Origin: Phycisphaerales bacterium | GTDB lineage: Bacteria; Planctomycetota; Phycisphaerae; UBA1845 | Direction: 5' to 3' | Assembly: GCA_013140575.1 (NCBI GenBank) | Contig: JABFSN010000187.1 | Location: 1-36,300, forward strand | DNA length: 36,300 nucleotides | Shown: one piece after another, positions 15,447-24,126 of the stretch | How the letters are laid out: the number at the start of each line of letters is the position of its first letter | Position numbering within the stretch: position 1 is the stretch's first letter | The notes under the pieces: generated by a model | Told to the model about the DNA's origin: nothing | What the model saw: the letters and a program-made list of their open reading frames with translations, nothing else | The model's database searches: none | Made by a program: the position numbers and the translations under genes

Positions 15447-16949
15447 TCAGGGACCGGCGAGCAGGCAGAACGAAAGGTCGTAGACCTCGGGAACCGTGCT
15501 GGCGCCGTCGTCGACGATGTGAAAACCCTCTCCATCTTGGCCGCTGCTCATCCATAGGAACACGCAGTTGTCTACGTTGGCGAGACCCTGCACCGAAACC
15601 CAGCCGGCACCGAGGCTGCAACACGCAGGCAGCGTCGCGTCATACTGGATCAGCGGATACAGATCCCCACCGGCCGTCGCGTAACTGGTCGCGGTCACCG
15701 TCCGCGTCGGCGTCAGCGTGTGGTCGCAGACCACGGCGCCGGGTTCACCCAGATTGTCCGCATGGAACCGCACGCGATAGGAATCGGGGTTTTTCACGCA
15801 CGGGTCGTAGTTGTCTCCGTCGGTCGTACGTGCGTTCACGCCCCACCACCGTACTTGGCAGATGGGCGATCCGACCGCGCTGAACTCCTCCAACCTGTTC
15901 ACCGCACCGGCGAACCAGCCCAAATCCGACGCACCGGCCACCCACAATCCCGTCGGCGCGGTGGCCCCGGCACCGGCCAGCGTTCCGCCCGGGCACGGCG
16001 GGGGCGGCGGTCCGCACAGGCTCAATGCCGCCTGCACGCAGAACGGGTCCCAAACGCCGTCGCCCTCGATGTTCTGGCCGCAGCAAAACGCGTCCGCCGC
16101 ACAGACCAGTCCGCAGCAAGTCTCGTCTTCGCACCCCGGTGTCGCATGTGCGACAAAACAACTCCCGGTTCCCGGGCAAACCATGGTGGCCTCCGACACG
16201 TCCAGGGTGTACAGGCCGCAGCCGTCGTTCGGGTCGCCGGGAGCATCGTAGCCATCGATAACGATGTAGTAGGTGTGTCCGGCGAACAGCGGCACTTCCG
16301 GCAATTGCGACACCCACGCGCCCGCCGTGAAGCTGGGCGTGAAGCAGTCGTCGTCGTTGCAGGCGATGGCCGTGTCGGATTGACGGACGCCGCACACGTC
16401 CTCGTAAACGTATAACTTGGAGTCGTAGTTCGAGTTTCGGCACAGCGTGATGTTCACGATGACGTTTGACGTCGGCGAGAAGGCATATACGACGTCGGGC
16501 GCGCCCGGCGTGTTAAAATCACAAATCTCGTCGTAATCGTCGGTGAAACCGCAGTTGGTGTTGTCCGACGTGAACGGGATCGCGGCGATGGTCTTCGGTC
16601 CCGCGCAGGTGTCGCCCTGTTGTCCGGGCAAAAAGCGGATCATGAACTCGGCGTAATCGAGAAGATTCACTTGCCCGTCGCCGTTGAAATCGAATGGTTC
16701 ACACCCCGGTCCGCCACCTACCAACGCACAGGCATGGAACCCGACGAAATCGTCGAGGAACAGCACGTCGCCGGCCACGTGCGGAGCCGACGCCGCCACG
16801 GATGGCGCCGCACCCGTCGAACTTCGCAACTCCGAAATCTGTCCGTGGCGCAACCCGCGTTCCGATTGGCCGAACGCAACGATCGGCGAACCGAATGCGC
16901 AGGCGCACGCGAACAAGGTGATGAATCTGGCGCGGATTACCCCGGTCAT
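15447..16949 (-). CDS. Exported Cys-rich protein with dockerin-like EF-hand
   Basis: 500 residues from the ATG at 16949, which has GGGGGAAG upstream; the frame is open further upstream to 17078 but that part is not protein-like. The signal peptide is FITLFACACAFGSPIVAFG. Near residues of about 70-110 is a segment with a calcium-binding loop and helix (EPFDFNGDGQVNLLDYAEFM), as in planctomycete exported proteins, but N-terminal rather than at the end. A domain of about 130 residues follows (AAIPFTSDNTNC; PDVVYAFSPTSNVIVNITLC; YDSKLYVYEDVCG; HTYYIVIDGYD), resembling the pre-peptidase C-terminal type beta-sandwich. A Cys-rich stretch (CEDETCCGLVCAADAFCCGQ) and a further beta domain complete it. 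No catalytic residues are recognised. Extracytoplasmic location is clear; the role is unknown. Confidence 0.78.
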   Translation of the reverse strand: MTGVIRARFITLFACACAFGSPIVAFGQSERGLRHGQISELRSSTGAAPSVAASAPHVAGDVLFLDDFVGFHACALVGGGPGCEPFDFNGDGQVNLLDYAEFMIRFLPGQQGDTCAGPKTIAAIPFTSDNTNCGFTDDYDEICDFNTPGAPDVVYAFSPTSNVIVNITLCRNSNYDSKLYVYEDVCGVRQSDTAIACNDDDCFTPSFTAGAWVSQLPEVPLFAGHTYYIVIDGYDAPGDPNDGCGLYTLDVSEATMVCPGTGSCFVAHATPGCEDETCCGLVCAADAFCCGQNIEGDGVWDPFCVQAALSLCGPPPPPCPGGTLAGAGATAPTGLWVAGASDLGWFAGAVNRLEEFSAVGSPICQVRWWGVNARTTDGDNYDPCVKNPDSYRVRFHADNLGEPGAVVCDHTLTPTRTVTATSYATAGGDLYPLIQYDATLPACCSLGAGWVSVQGLANVDNCVFLWMSSGQDGEGFHIVDDGASTVPEVYDLSFCLLAGP

Positions 16950-17253
16950 GCTTCCCCCTCGACCCACCGCCCGCGGTGCGCTGGCGATTCCCGCGGTCCC
17001 GAACCCCGAATCGTCGACCTGCGTCGTGCGACATCCCCGGCCACGCACACCCCCGGTGTTTCCACACAATAGGGCCACTGGATCGGAAAATCCAGCGATC
17101 CGCCGCCTCGGGGTTTCAATTGACCCGGATCACCGCGTATTATACGGCCCGACGCAATGATCGTAGAAGTGGGGCTGAATCGGTGACGAATTCTCACGAC
17201 CGAATATCAGGCCTCTTCAAATGGCACCGCAAGGCGCGAGGCGACAGGATCCC
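16950..17253. other. Divergent intergenic region; no gene seen
   Basis: This region separates the minus-strand exported-protein gene from the plus-strand dehydrogenase gene. The only promoter-like signal is a weak one facing the dehydrogenase (listed separately). No hairpin or repeat stands out, and no frame is convincing. Confidence 0.5.
17118..17144 (+). promoter_or_regulatory. Weak promoter candidate upstream of the dehydrogenase gene
   Basis: TTGACC (17118-17123) and TATACG (17139-17144) are separated by 15 bases, shorter than ideal. Transcription would begin near 17151, about 100 bases before the ATG at 17254. Confidence 0.22.
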
Positions 17254-18039
17254 ATGGGTGATTTGAATGGCAAGCGGGCGTTGGTATGCGGTAGCACGCA
17301 GGGCATCGGTCGTGCATGTGCCGTGGCGCTGGCCGAACGGGGTGCGGAGGTCATCCTCGCCGCCCGCAACCTGGCGGCATTGAACGATGTTTGTGCGTCG
17401 CTCGATCGGCGCGGCGGCCAGGCGCATGCGACGGTCTGCGTTGATTTCTCGCAGGGGGAACCGGCTCGCGAGACGATTCAGAAACACCTGACCGGGACGG
17501 GTCCGGTCCAAATCCTGATCAACAACACCGGCGGTCCGCCGGCCGGTCCCATCGTTCAAGCCGGCGCGGATGCGTTTCTGACCGCGTTCCGGAACCACGT
17601 CATCAACAATCACCTGCTCGTGCAATCGGTGATGGACGGGATGAAGTCGGCGGGCTATGGCCGGATCGTCAACATCGTATCGACATCGGTGATTCTGCCG
17701 ATCCGCGGATTGGGCGTCTCCAACACCACACGCGCTGCCGTCGCCAATTGGGCCAGAACCATGGCCGCCGAATTGGGGCCGTTCGGCATCACCGTCAACA
17801 GCGTGTTGCCCGGCTACACGGATACCGCGCGTCTGCAATCGCTGATCAAGCACAAGGCCGTCGAACGCGGCGTATCCGAAAAGACGATCGTCGACGAATG
17901 GGTGGCGGCGATCCCCGCGGGCCGGTTGGGACGCCCGGACGAGATTGCGGCGGTGGTCGCGTTTCTGGCATCGCCGGCGGCGAGCTATGTAAATGGCGTC
18001 AGCATTCCGGTCGACGGGGGGCGGTTGGCGACGCAATGA
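17254..18039 (+). CDS. Short-chain dehydrogenase/reductase family protein with atypical active site
   Basis: 261 residues, standard SDR length. The dinucleotide-binding motif is GSTQGIG (13-19), followed by AEVILAARN. The structural NNAG motif reads NNTGGPPAG. The catalytic Ser is present (Ser143, in VNIVSTS), but 13 residues later, where Tyr is expected, there is Ser156, and Lys is replaced by Arg160 (SNTTR). The C-terminus is typical (GRLGRPDEIAAVVAFLASPAASYVNGVSIPVDGG). Proteins annotated as 3-oxoacyl-ACP reductase-like SDRs include a subgroup with this SNxxR pattern, so the change is probably a subfamily trait rather than damage. The substrate is unknown. ATG 17254 is preferred over 17221 because GACAGGA lies just before it and the Rossmann strand follows directly. 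The aldehyde dehydrogenase downstream suggests a shared catabolic pathway. Confidence 0.85.
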   Translation: MGDLNGKRALVCGSTQGIGRACAVALAERGAEVILAARNLAALNDVCASLDRRGGQAHATVCVDFSQGEPARETIQKHLTGTGPVQILINNTGGPPAGPIVQAGADAFLTAFRNHVINNHLLVQSVMDGMKSAGYGRIVNIVSTSVILPIRGLGVSNTTRAAVANWARTMAAELGPFGITVNSVLPGYTDTARLQSLIKHKAVERGVSEKTIVDEWVAAIPAGRLGRPDEIAAVVAFLASPAASYVNGVSIPVDGGRLATQ

Positions 18040-18191
18040 CGACATCGTTCAGAACCGGTGCGTCGGATGCGACGTGGTGGCGATTGGCGAAATGGCGGAA
18101 TTCGTGCGATGCACGGTATCCGCGAGCTGGCGCTCCCGGCTCTGAATCGCCGCGGGCGCCGGGCTGGACGCTGGACGGGCCGGAATCATGA
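18036..18191 (+). CDS. Possible small coupled ORF between dehydrogenase genes (doubtful)
   Basis: A frame of 51 residues starts in an ATGA overlap with the stop of the dehydrogenase gene and ends in an ATGA overlap with the start of the aldehyde dehydrogenase. Double coupling is suggestive, but the product (MTTSFRTGASDATWWRLAKW...) has no recognisable motif, signal peptide or membrane segment, and its Pro/Ser/Arg-rich second half looks like chance translation. It may only be spacer, or allow ribosomes to travel from one gene to the next. Confidence 0.2.
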   Translation: MTTSFRTGASDATWWRLAKWRNSCDARYPRAGAPGSESPRAPGWTLDGPES

Positions 18192-19639
18192 TGGCCATCA
18201 AGAATTACATCGGCGGCGAGCTGGTCGAACCTGTTTCGCGCGCGTATCTCGATAACGTCGATCCATCGACCGGCCAGGTCTATTCCCAGGCGCCCGATTC
18301 GGATCACCGCGACGTCGAGCACGCCGTCGCCGCCGCCGAACGGGCGTTTCCGTCGTGGTCGCGAACGCCCGCCGACGAACGCTGCCGCCTGATGCTGCGC
18401 GTCGCCGATGCGCTGGAGCGCGATCTGGATCGGTTCGCCCTCGCCGAGTGCATCGACAACGGCAAGCCGCTGAAACTGGCGGCCACATTGGACATTCCCC
18501 GTGCGGTCAAGAATCTGCGGTTCTTCGCGACCGCGGTGACCCATTTCCATTCCGAATCGCACGTCACCGACGGCGTGGCGTTGAATTACACGTTGCGTCA
18601 GCCCCGTGGCGTCGCGGGCATTATCTCGCCCTGGAACCTGCCGCTGTATCTGTTCACCTGGAAAATCGCCCCGGCACTGGCCACCGGCAACACCGTCGTC
18701 GCGAAACCGTCGGAATTGACGCCGATGACGGCGTATATGCTGTCCGAACTGTGTCGGACGATACTGCCGCCGGGTGTACTGAACGTTGTTCACGGTCTGG
18801 GCGCCAAGACCGGTGCGGCGATCACCGCCCATCCCCGCGTGCCGACCATTTCGTTCACCGGGGGTACGGTCACGGGGACGGAAGTCGCCCGCACGACGGC
18901 CCCGCTATTCAAGAAGGTCGGCCTGGAAATGGGCGGCAAGAATCCCAACGTTGTGTTTGCCGACGCCGATTTCGACGCCGCCATCGACGGAACGCTGCGT
19001 TCCTCGTTCGCCAATCAGGGGCAGGTGTGCCTGTGCGGGTCGCGCATTTTCGTCGAACGGCCGATCCTCGACCGGTTTCTGACCGCGTTCGTTGACCGCG
19101 CCCGGAAACTGAAGGTGGGCGATCCGCTGGAATCGTCCACGGATCAGGGCGCGCTCGTCTCGCGGTCACACGTCGAAAAGGTCGGCCGCTACGTCGAACT
19201 GGCCGGACAGGAGGGCGGAACGATCCGCTGCGGCGGCCGGCGGCCCGATGCGGTCAGCCCACGCTGCCGCGACGGGTTCTTTTTCGAGCCGACGGTCATT
19301 ACCGACCTGCCCGTCGACTGCCGCGTCAACCGCGAGGAGATATTTGGACCGGTCGTCAGCGTGACTCCTTTCGAATCTGAAGACCAAGTCATTGATTTCG
19401 CCAATTCCACGGACTACGGCCTGTCCGCGTCGGTCTGGACGCAGAATCTGTCCCGCGCCCATCGTGTGGCCGAGCGCATTCAATCGGGCACCATCTGGAT
19501 CAATTGCTGGCTGGTGCGCGACCTGCGCGTGCCGTTCGGCGGCATGAAAAACAGCGGCGTCGGCCGTGAAGGTGGGCTGGAAGCGCTGCGGTTTTACACG
19601 GAACCGAAAAACGTCTGCATCCACGTCGCCGGATCGTGA
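18188..19639 (+). CDS. NAD(P)-dependent aldehyde dehydrogenase, (amino/hydroxy)muconic semialdehyde type
   Basis: 483 residues, the normal length for the superfamily. Visible motifs are ISPWNLPLYLFTWKIAPALATGN, VAKPSELTP, ISFTGGTVTGTEVA, the general base Glu247 in LEMGGKNP, and the catalytic Cys281 in NQGQVCLCGSRIF, with the usual 34-residue spacing between them. EEIFGPVVSV and PFGGMKNSGVGREGG close the protein. The GQVCLCGSRIFVERP segment is most like 2-hydroxymuconic or 2-aminomuconic semialdehyde dehydrogenases (ALDH8-like), enzymes of aromatic or tryptophan breakdown that oxidise the semialdehyde to the acid. No ring-cleavage gene is present here to confirm the substrate. Two ATGs in a row (18188, 18191) are possible starts. 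It lies 148 bases downstream of the SDR gene, same strand. Confidence 0.88.
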   Translation: MMAIKNYIGGELVEPVSRAYLDNVDPSTGQVYSQAPDSDHRDVEHAVAAAERAFPSWSRTPADERCRLMLRVADALERDLDRFALAECIDNGKPLKLAATLDIPRAVKNLRFFATAVTHFHSESHVTDGVALNYTLRQPRGVAGIISPWNLPLYLFTWKIAPALATGNTVVAKPSELTPMTAYMLSELCRTILPPGVLNVVHGLGAKTGAAITAHPRVPTISFTGGTVTGTEVARTTAPLFKKVGLEMGGKNPNVVFADADFDAAIDGTLRSSFANQGQVCLCGSRIFVERPILDRFLTAFVDRARKLKVGDPLESSTDQGALVSRSHVEKVGRYVELAGQEGGTIRCGGRRPDAVSPRCRDGFFFEPTVITDLPVDCRVNREEIFGPVVSVTPFESEDQVIDFANSTDYGLSASVWTQNLSRAHRVAERIQSGTIWINCWLVRDLRVPFGGMKNSGVGREGGLEALRFYTEPKNVCIHVAGS

Positions 19640-19668
19640 ATCGCGGGACGGGAGTTTCGCGTTGCCGT

Positions 19669-20829
19669 TCACCCGCGCGATGCCGAACCAATCGATTCCA
19701 ATCGCGCCACGATCTGCGGCATCAACCGGCAGACTTCATCCACCTCGTCCGCCGAATTGAAATGCGACAGGCTGAACCGGATCGCCCCGTGCCCGATGCG
19801 CGGGTCCACGCCCATGGCCGCGATGACGTGCGACGGTTCCAGCGATCCGCTGCTGCACGCCGACCCGCTGGACGCGCAGATTCCCGCCCCGCTTAGCAGG
19901 ATCAAAATGGCTTCCGCCTCCAGACCCGCGAAGGCGACGTTCGTGGTGTTGTAAATGCGTTCCGCGCCGCCGCCCATCACCACGGAAGTGCCAATGGTTG
20001 TCACCAATCGTTGCTCCAGCCGATCGCGCAACGCCCCCACCGCGACCGCGTGCGCAGCCATGTCGCGTTCGGCCGCCTCCGCAGCCACGCCCATGCCGAC
20101 GATGCCGGCCACGTGCTCCGTCCCGCCGCGCAGTTCCCGTTCCTGGCTGCCGCCGACGATCTGCGCGTCGATTCGCGTGCGTCGCCGCACGTAGAGCGCC
20201 CCGGTCCCCTTGGGACCGTGAAATTTGTGCCCCGACAGGCTCATCAACGTCATCGGGCAGGCCTGCACGTCGATCGGCAGCTTGCCGACCGACTGCACCG
20301 CGTCGACGTGCAACGGAACCCCCCGTTCCGCGCAAATCGCCGCGACCCGCGCGATCGGAAACAGCACACCCGTCTCGTTGTTGGCGTGCATCACGCTGAC
20401 CAGCGCCGTGTCCGGCCGCAGACGATCGGCCAGTTCGTTCGGAACGAGCCGCCCCGACCCATCGACGCCGAGCACGTCCACCGCAAACCCCTCGTCGGTC
20501 AACCGGCCGCACAGATTCCGGACCGCGCTGTGCTCGACGGCCGACGTGATGACGTGCCGCTTCTCGCGGCTCGCGCTCAACACCCCCCGAATGGCGAGAT
20601 TGATGCTTTCCGTCCCGCCGCTGGTGAACACGATTTCCCGCGCCGACGCACCGATCAACGCCGCGGTCTGTTCCCGCGCCACTTCCACGCGATGCCGGGT
20701 CTGCTGTCCGAATTGATGAATGCTCGACGGGTTGGCATAGCCATCGCGCAGAATCGGCACCATGGCCTCAATCACCGCGTCCAGCGGCCGCGTCGTGGCG
20801 TTATTGTCGAAATAGATGACCCGATCCAT
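19669..20829 (-). CDS. Cysteine desulfurase (NifS/IscS family, class V aminotransferase fold)
   Basis: 386 residues, typical of NifS/IscS. It begins with MDRVIYFDNNATTRP and contains NPSSIHQFG, FTSGGTESINLAI, HVDAVQSVGKLPID, the PLP-binding Lys202 in SGHKFHGPKG, RGGTEHVAGIVG and the catalytic Cys325 in SSGSACSSGS. The enzyme takes sulfur from L-cysteine as a persulfide for Fe-S clusters, thiolated tRNA or cofactors, releasing alanine. No IscU/SufU scaffold or MnmA gene is in the window, so the acceptor is open. The family often serves more than one route, so a symbol is not given. The gene is convergent with the aldehyde dehydrogenase (29-base gap) and follows the helicase gene on the same strand. 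Confidence 0.92.
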   Translation of the reverse strand: MDRVIYFDNNATTRPLDAVIEAMVPILRDGYANPSSIHQFGQQTRHRVEVAREQTAALIGASAREIVFTSGGTESINLAIRGVLSASREKRHVITSAVEHSAVRNLCGRLTDEGFAVDVLGVDGSGRLVPNELADRLRPDTALVSVMHANNETGVLFPIARVAAICAERGVPLHVDAVQSVGKLPIDVQACPMTLMSLSGHKFHGPKGTGALYVRRRTRIDAQIVGGSQERELRGGTEHVAGIVGMGVAAEAAERDMAAHAVAVGALRDRLEQRLVTTIGTSVVMGGGAERIYNTTNVAFAGLEAEAILILLSGAGICASSGSACSSGSLEPSHVIAAMGVDPRIGHGAIRFSLSHFNSADEVDEVCRLMPQIVARLESIGSASRG

Positions 20830-20917
20830 GTTTCACCCGTTGCGGTCGGGCGCTAATCCGCCGCAACTCAATCGCCGCGTCCCCGTCGCAAACGGACGTC
20901 CTCCATGGACCGCACGA

Positions 20918-23278
20918 TTAACGCCGCAACCACCCGCGCAACGCGCTCACCGTGGCGTCTTTGTTTGGAATGGCGTACCCCGGTCCCACGTCCGGATCGC
21001 TGTGCAGCGGCGGGCGGACGTTGGCCAGTCCCACGCACGACGGGCAACCGCGATCACACGGACACGACCCGACCAGGTCCAGACACGCCCGTAACAGTTC
21101 CTCGAAATGTTCATAACCCAGCCGCGCGTATCCGATTCCGCCTTCATACCGATCGTAGACGAACAGCGCCAACCTGCCAAGATTGGACGAATCCACGCAG
21201 CCGCTGATGTCCCGCCGGTCGCACATGGCCATCATCGGCAACGTCACCAGCAGTAGATTTCGCACGCCGACCAGCGCCTCGACCACCTTGAAACCACCGA
21301 CCATCAACTCGCGCGTGACCGACTCCGGAAATGTCGCCCAGACACCGATCGTGTCTATGGTCTGCGGCGGCAAATCCAGACCGTCCTGTCCGATCACCTC
21401 CAGCGTGTAGTATTTGATCTTCTTGAACGCGACGGTCTGCCAGGTGACCGCCAGCCGACCGACGTATTTCCGGCCGCCGCCGCATGCCTCGTCCGAATGC
21501 GTCTCCAGCACGCGGCAATGGTCCGACAACACGGCCTGCGTGTAGTAGTCCGCATTGATCCTTTCCACGCTGGCGATTTTGGCGTTGAAATCCAGATCAC
21601 GCACCAGGTAGTCCTGACCGTCGTGCAGATAGACGGCGTTGGGATAGACCAGCTCCGGGGCCGAAATCGAATCCACCACGCCGATGGAAACGCTCTCGCC
21701 GTTTGTCCGATCGATGATATCGAACGTCTGGTTGCCGATCAACCGCAAATTGATCCCATGATGCGGCAGATAGCCGTCCTTGTCCTGGTATTTGATGCGC
21801 CCGTCCGGCCAGCGATGCCACGGGCTGTCCGGCCCGTTCGAATCCGGCAACTCGTCCACAAATGCCGCAATACTGCACCCGAATACGTGGTCGTCGTCGC
21901 CCGAAAGGGGCAACTCCTGTGCGGCGCACTGCAACTGGCTCGCCAGAATCCGGCGATTTAACGGATCAATGGCCGCGTGTTCCGGCGACTGCTCGAAAAA
22001 ATAGCGTGCGTGGCGCATGAAATACTGGTCGATGGGGTCGTTATACGCCACGAAGACCGCCAGCGAATCGTCCCGCGTCCGACCAGCGCGGCCCGCCTGC
22101 TGCCAGACGCTGCAAATGGTGCCCGGGAATCCGACGACAATGGCCGCATCGAGTGTGCCGACGTCTATACCGAGTTCCAGCGCATTGGTGCTGCAAACGC
22201 CCAGTAACGATCCCGAAAACAACTCCTGCTCGATCTTGCGCCGCTCGTTGGCCAGATAGCCGCCGCGATAGGCCCGCACGCGATTCACCAGCTTCGGCGC
22301 GTAACGCTTCAGATCATCCTGCAGATACTTGTAGATCAATTCCGCGACGACCCGGGCCCGCGCAAATGCGATGGTCTGCGCCCCGTCGAGAATCAAATCC
22401 CGCATCAAACGCTGCGCTTCGATATTGGCCGACCGGCGCTCCAGTTCGCTGCGGTCGATAAACGGCGGGTTCCATAGCACGAACAGTTTACGCCCCCGCG
22501 GCGACCCGTCTTGATCGACCACGGTCAATTGATCTTCGTTTACGCCAATCAACCGGGCCGTCAATTGGCCGGGATTGGCGATCGTCGCGGAACTGGCGAT
22601 GAACGTGGGATCGGACCCATAGTGCCGGCAGATGCGCCGCAGCCGCCTCAACACGCCGGCCACGTGCGATCCAAACGTCCCACGATAGCTGTGCACCTCG
22701 TCAATGACGACGTAATGCAGGTTGGAAAAGAAACCATCGCGAGCCCACTTGGCGCTCTGCGGCAGAATGTTGGCGTGCAGCATGTCGGGGTTGGTCAGGA
22801 TGACGTTGGCATTAGCCCGGGCGGACCGCCGTTTTCCCACGGGCGTATCGCCGTCGTACGTCGAGGCGCGTACCCGCTTACTCAATCGCGCGTCGGCGGC
22901 GCACAGTCGGTCGAGGGCGCCCAGTTGATCCTGGGCCAGCGCCTTGGTCGGATACAGATACATCGCGCGCGCATCTGGATTTCGCAGAAACGCATTGATG
23001 ACCGGCACGTTGTAGCACAACGTCTTGCCCGACGCCGTCCCCGTGACCACGACCGCGTGCCGGCGCGCCGGCGGACTGACCGCGTCTATCACCGCCGCCT
23101 GATGGCTGTAGAATTGCGATATTCCCAATGCGGCCAGCGCATTGCGAAGACAGGGTTCGATCGCCGCCACCGGCTCGGCATGACGCGCCTCCCGCGCCGG
23201 GATGACATGGGTATGAACGATCTGCCCCTGGTAGTCGCGGGAAGACCGGACGTGATCGAGAAACCGCTGCGTGTTCAA
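20918..23278 (-). CDS. DEAD/DEAH-box helicase of the MrfA/YprA type with C-terminal Cys-rich (DUF1998) domain
   Basis: 786 residues, close to the roughly 750 of Bacillus YprA/MrfA. RecA domain 1 has Walker A TGTASGKT (79-86), YPTKALAQDQ and the DEVH box (VIDEVHSYRG, 193-196), then FIASSATIANP. RecA domain 2 has TIAFARARVVAELIYKYL, STNALELGIDVGTLDAAI and QQAGRAGRTRDDSLAV. The C-terminal region carries five cysteines at 732-748 (CLDLVGSCPCDRGCPSCVG) that probably bind zinc. MrfA is known in B. subtilis as a 3'-5' helicase that helps remove mitomycin C adducts; MrfB, its nuclease partner, is not seen here. The start codon is TTG at 23278, preceded by GGAGG at 8-base spacing; no in-frame ATG occurs for about 100 residues. 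The Sir2 gene ends 25 bases upstream. Confidence 0.9.
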   Translation of the reverse strand: MNTQRFLDHVRSSRDYQGQIVHTHVIPAREARHAEPVAAIEPCLRNALAALGISQFYSHQAAVIDAVSPPARRHAVVVTGTASGKTLCYNVPVINAFLRNPDARAMYLYPTKALAQDQLGALDRLCAADARLSKRVRASTYDGDTPVGKRRSARANANVILTNPDMLHANILPQSAKWARDGFFSNLHYVVIDEVHSYRGTFGSHVAGVLRRLRRICRHYGSDPTFIASSATIANPGQLTARLIGVNEDQLTVVDQDGSPRGRKLFVLWNPPFIDRSELERRSANIEAQRLMRDLILDGAQTIAFARARVVAELIYKYLQDDLKRYAPKLVNRVRAYRGGYLANERRKIEQELFSGSLLGVCSTNALELGIDVGTLDAAIVVGFPGTICSVWQQAGRAGRTRDDSLAVFVAYNDPIDQYFMRHARYFFEQSPEHAAIDPLNRRILASQLQCAAQELPLSGDDDHVFGCSIAAFVDELPDSNGPDSPWHRWPDGRIKYQDKDGYLPHHGINLRLIGNQTFDIIDRTNGESVSIGVVDSISAPELVYPNAVYLHDGQDYLVRDLDFNAKIASVERINADYYTQAVLSDHCRVLETHSDEACGGGRKYVGRLAVTWQTVAFKKIKYYTLEVIGQDGLDLPPQTIDTIGVWATFPESVTRELMVGGFKVVEALVGVRNLLLVTLPMMAMCDRRDISGCVDSSNLGRLALFVYDRYEGGIGYARLGYEHFEELLRACLDLVGSCPCDRGCPSCVGLANVRPPLHSDPDVGPGYAIPNKDATVSALRGWLRR

Positions 23279-23303
23279 GCTTTCCGCCTCCCCGCGCGCG
23301 TCT

Positions 23304-24068
23304 TCAGCCTCTATCCGACGAGTTCATCGCCTCCACAATGGCCGGCAACGCTTCACCCGCCGGCATTCGAATGCACATGTTCATAATGCGCGACAGCGGC
23401 GTCTCTTCCGGGTTGATTTCCACCGTAAAGGCACCGTGGAGCCGGGCCATTTCCGCAAGCCCCGCGGCCGGATGGACCACGGAACTCGTCCCCACGACCA
23501 GCATCGCCTGGCACGAGCGGGCGGCCGCGTCCGCCTTCTGAATCGCGTCCAATGACAGCATCTCGCCGAACCAGACGACGCCGGGGCGCATCATGGCGCG
23601 GCACTCGGGACAAATCGGAATGGTTTCGAATCCGCCGTCTGTCGCCGCCTGCGTTTCCAACGCGCAGGCCGTGCACCGATCGACCATCAGATTCCCGTGC
23701 AGTTCCAGAATGTTGGCGCTGCCCGCCGCCCGATGCAGGCCGTCGACGTTTTGCGTCACGAGCGTGAATTGCGGGACCAATCGCTCGATGGCGACGAGCG
23801 CGTGGTGTCCGGCGTTCGGACGTTTGGTCACCAATTGGCTGCGACGCCATAGACAAAACCGCCAAACCGTTTCGGGATCACGGGCGAACGCTTCCGGCGT
23901 GGCCAGATCGAACGCCGACCGCCCCGCCCAGAATCCGTCCGGGCCGCGGAACGTGGGGATGCCGCTTTCCGCGCTGATCCCCGCACCGATCAGACAACAG
24001 ACGTGTTGGGCGCGTCGCAGCCGATCGGCGACGGCCACCATGCAATCGTCGATCGCCTTCGCGGCCAT
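23304..24068 (-). CDS. Sir2-family NAD-dependent protein deacylase (sirtuin)
   Basis: 254 residues, typical for a bacterial sirtuin. The NAD-binding segment is IGAGISAESGIPTFRGPDGFW, followed by TQNVDGLHRAAG, the catalytic His124 in LELHGN, four zinc cysteines (132, 135, 153, 156, in CTAC and CPEC), RPGVVWFGEML, VVGTSSVVHPAAGLA and EINPEETPLS. These enzymes remove acyl groups from protein lysines, using NAD and releasing nicotinamide. The Tyr and Arg that give CobB its desuccinylase preference are not evident in the matching loop (FDLATPEAFARDP), so ordinary deacetylation is the better guess. It is first in a same-strand set with the helicase and cysteine desulfurase genes, and its start is 58 bases from the divergent TolC-like gene. 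Confidence 0.92.
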   Translation of the reverse strand: MAAKAIDDCMVAVADRLRRAQHVCCLIGAGISAESGIPTFRGPDGFWAGRSAFDLATPEAFARDPETVWRFCLWRRSQLVTKRPNAGHHALVAIERLVPQFTLVTQNVDGLHRAAGSANILELHGNLMVDRCTACALETQAATDGGFETIPICPECRAMMRPGVVWFGEMLSLDAIQKADAAARSCQAMLVVGTSSVVHPAAGLAEMARLHGAFTVEINPEETPLSRIMNMCIRMPAGEALPAIVEAMNSSDRG

Positions 24069-24126
24069 GACAGGATTCTACAGCCCCCGCTTGACAATTG
24101 CAGGCGTCGCGGGTGTCGTCACCGAC

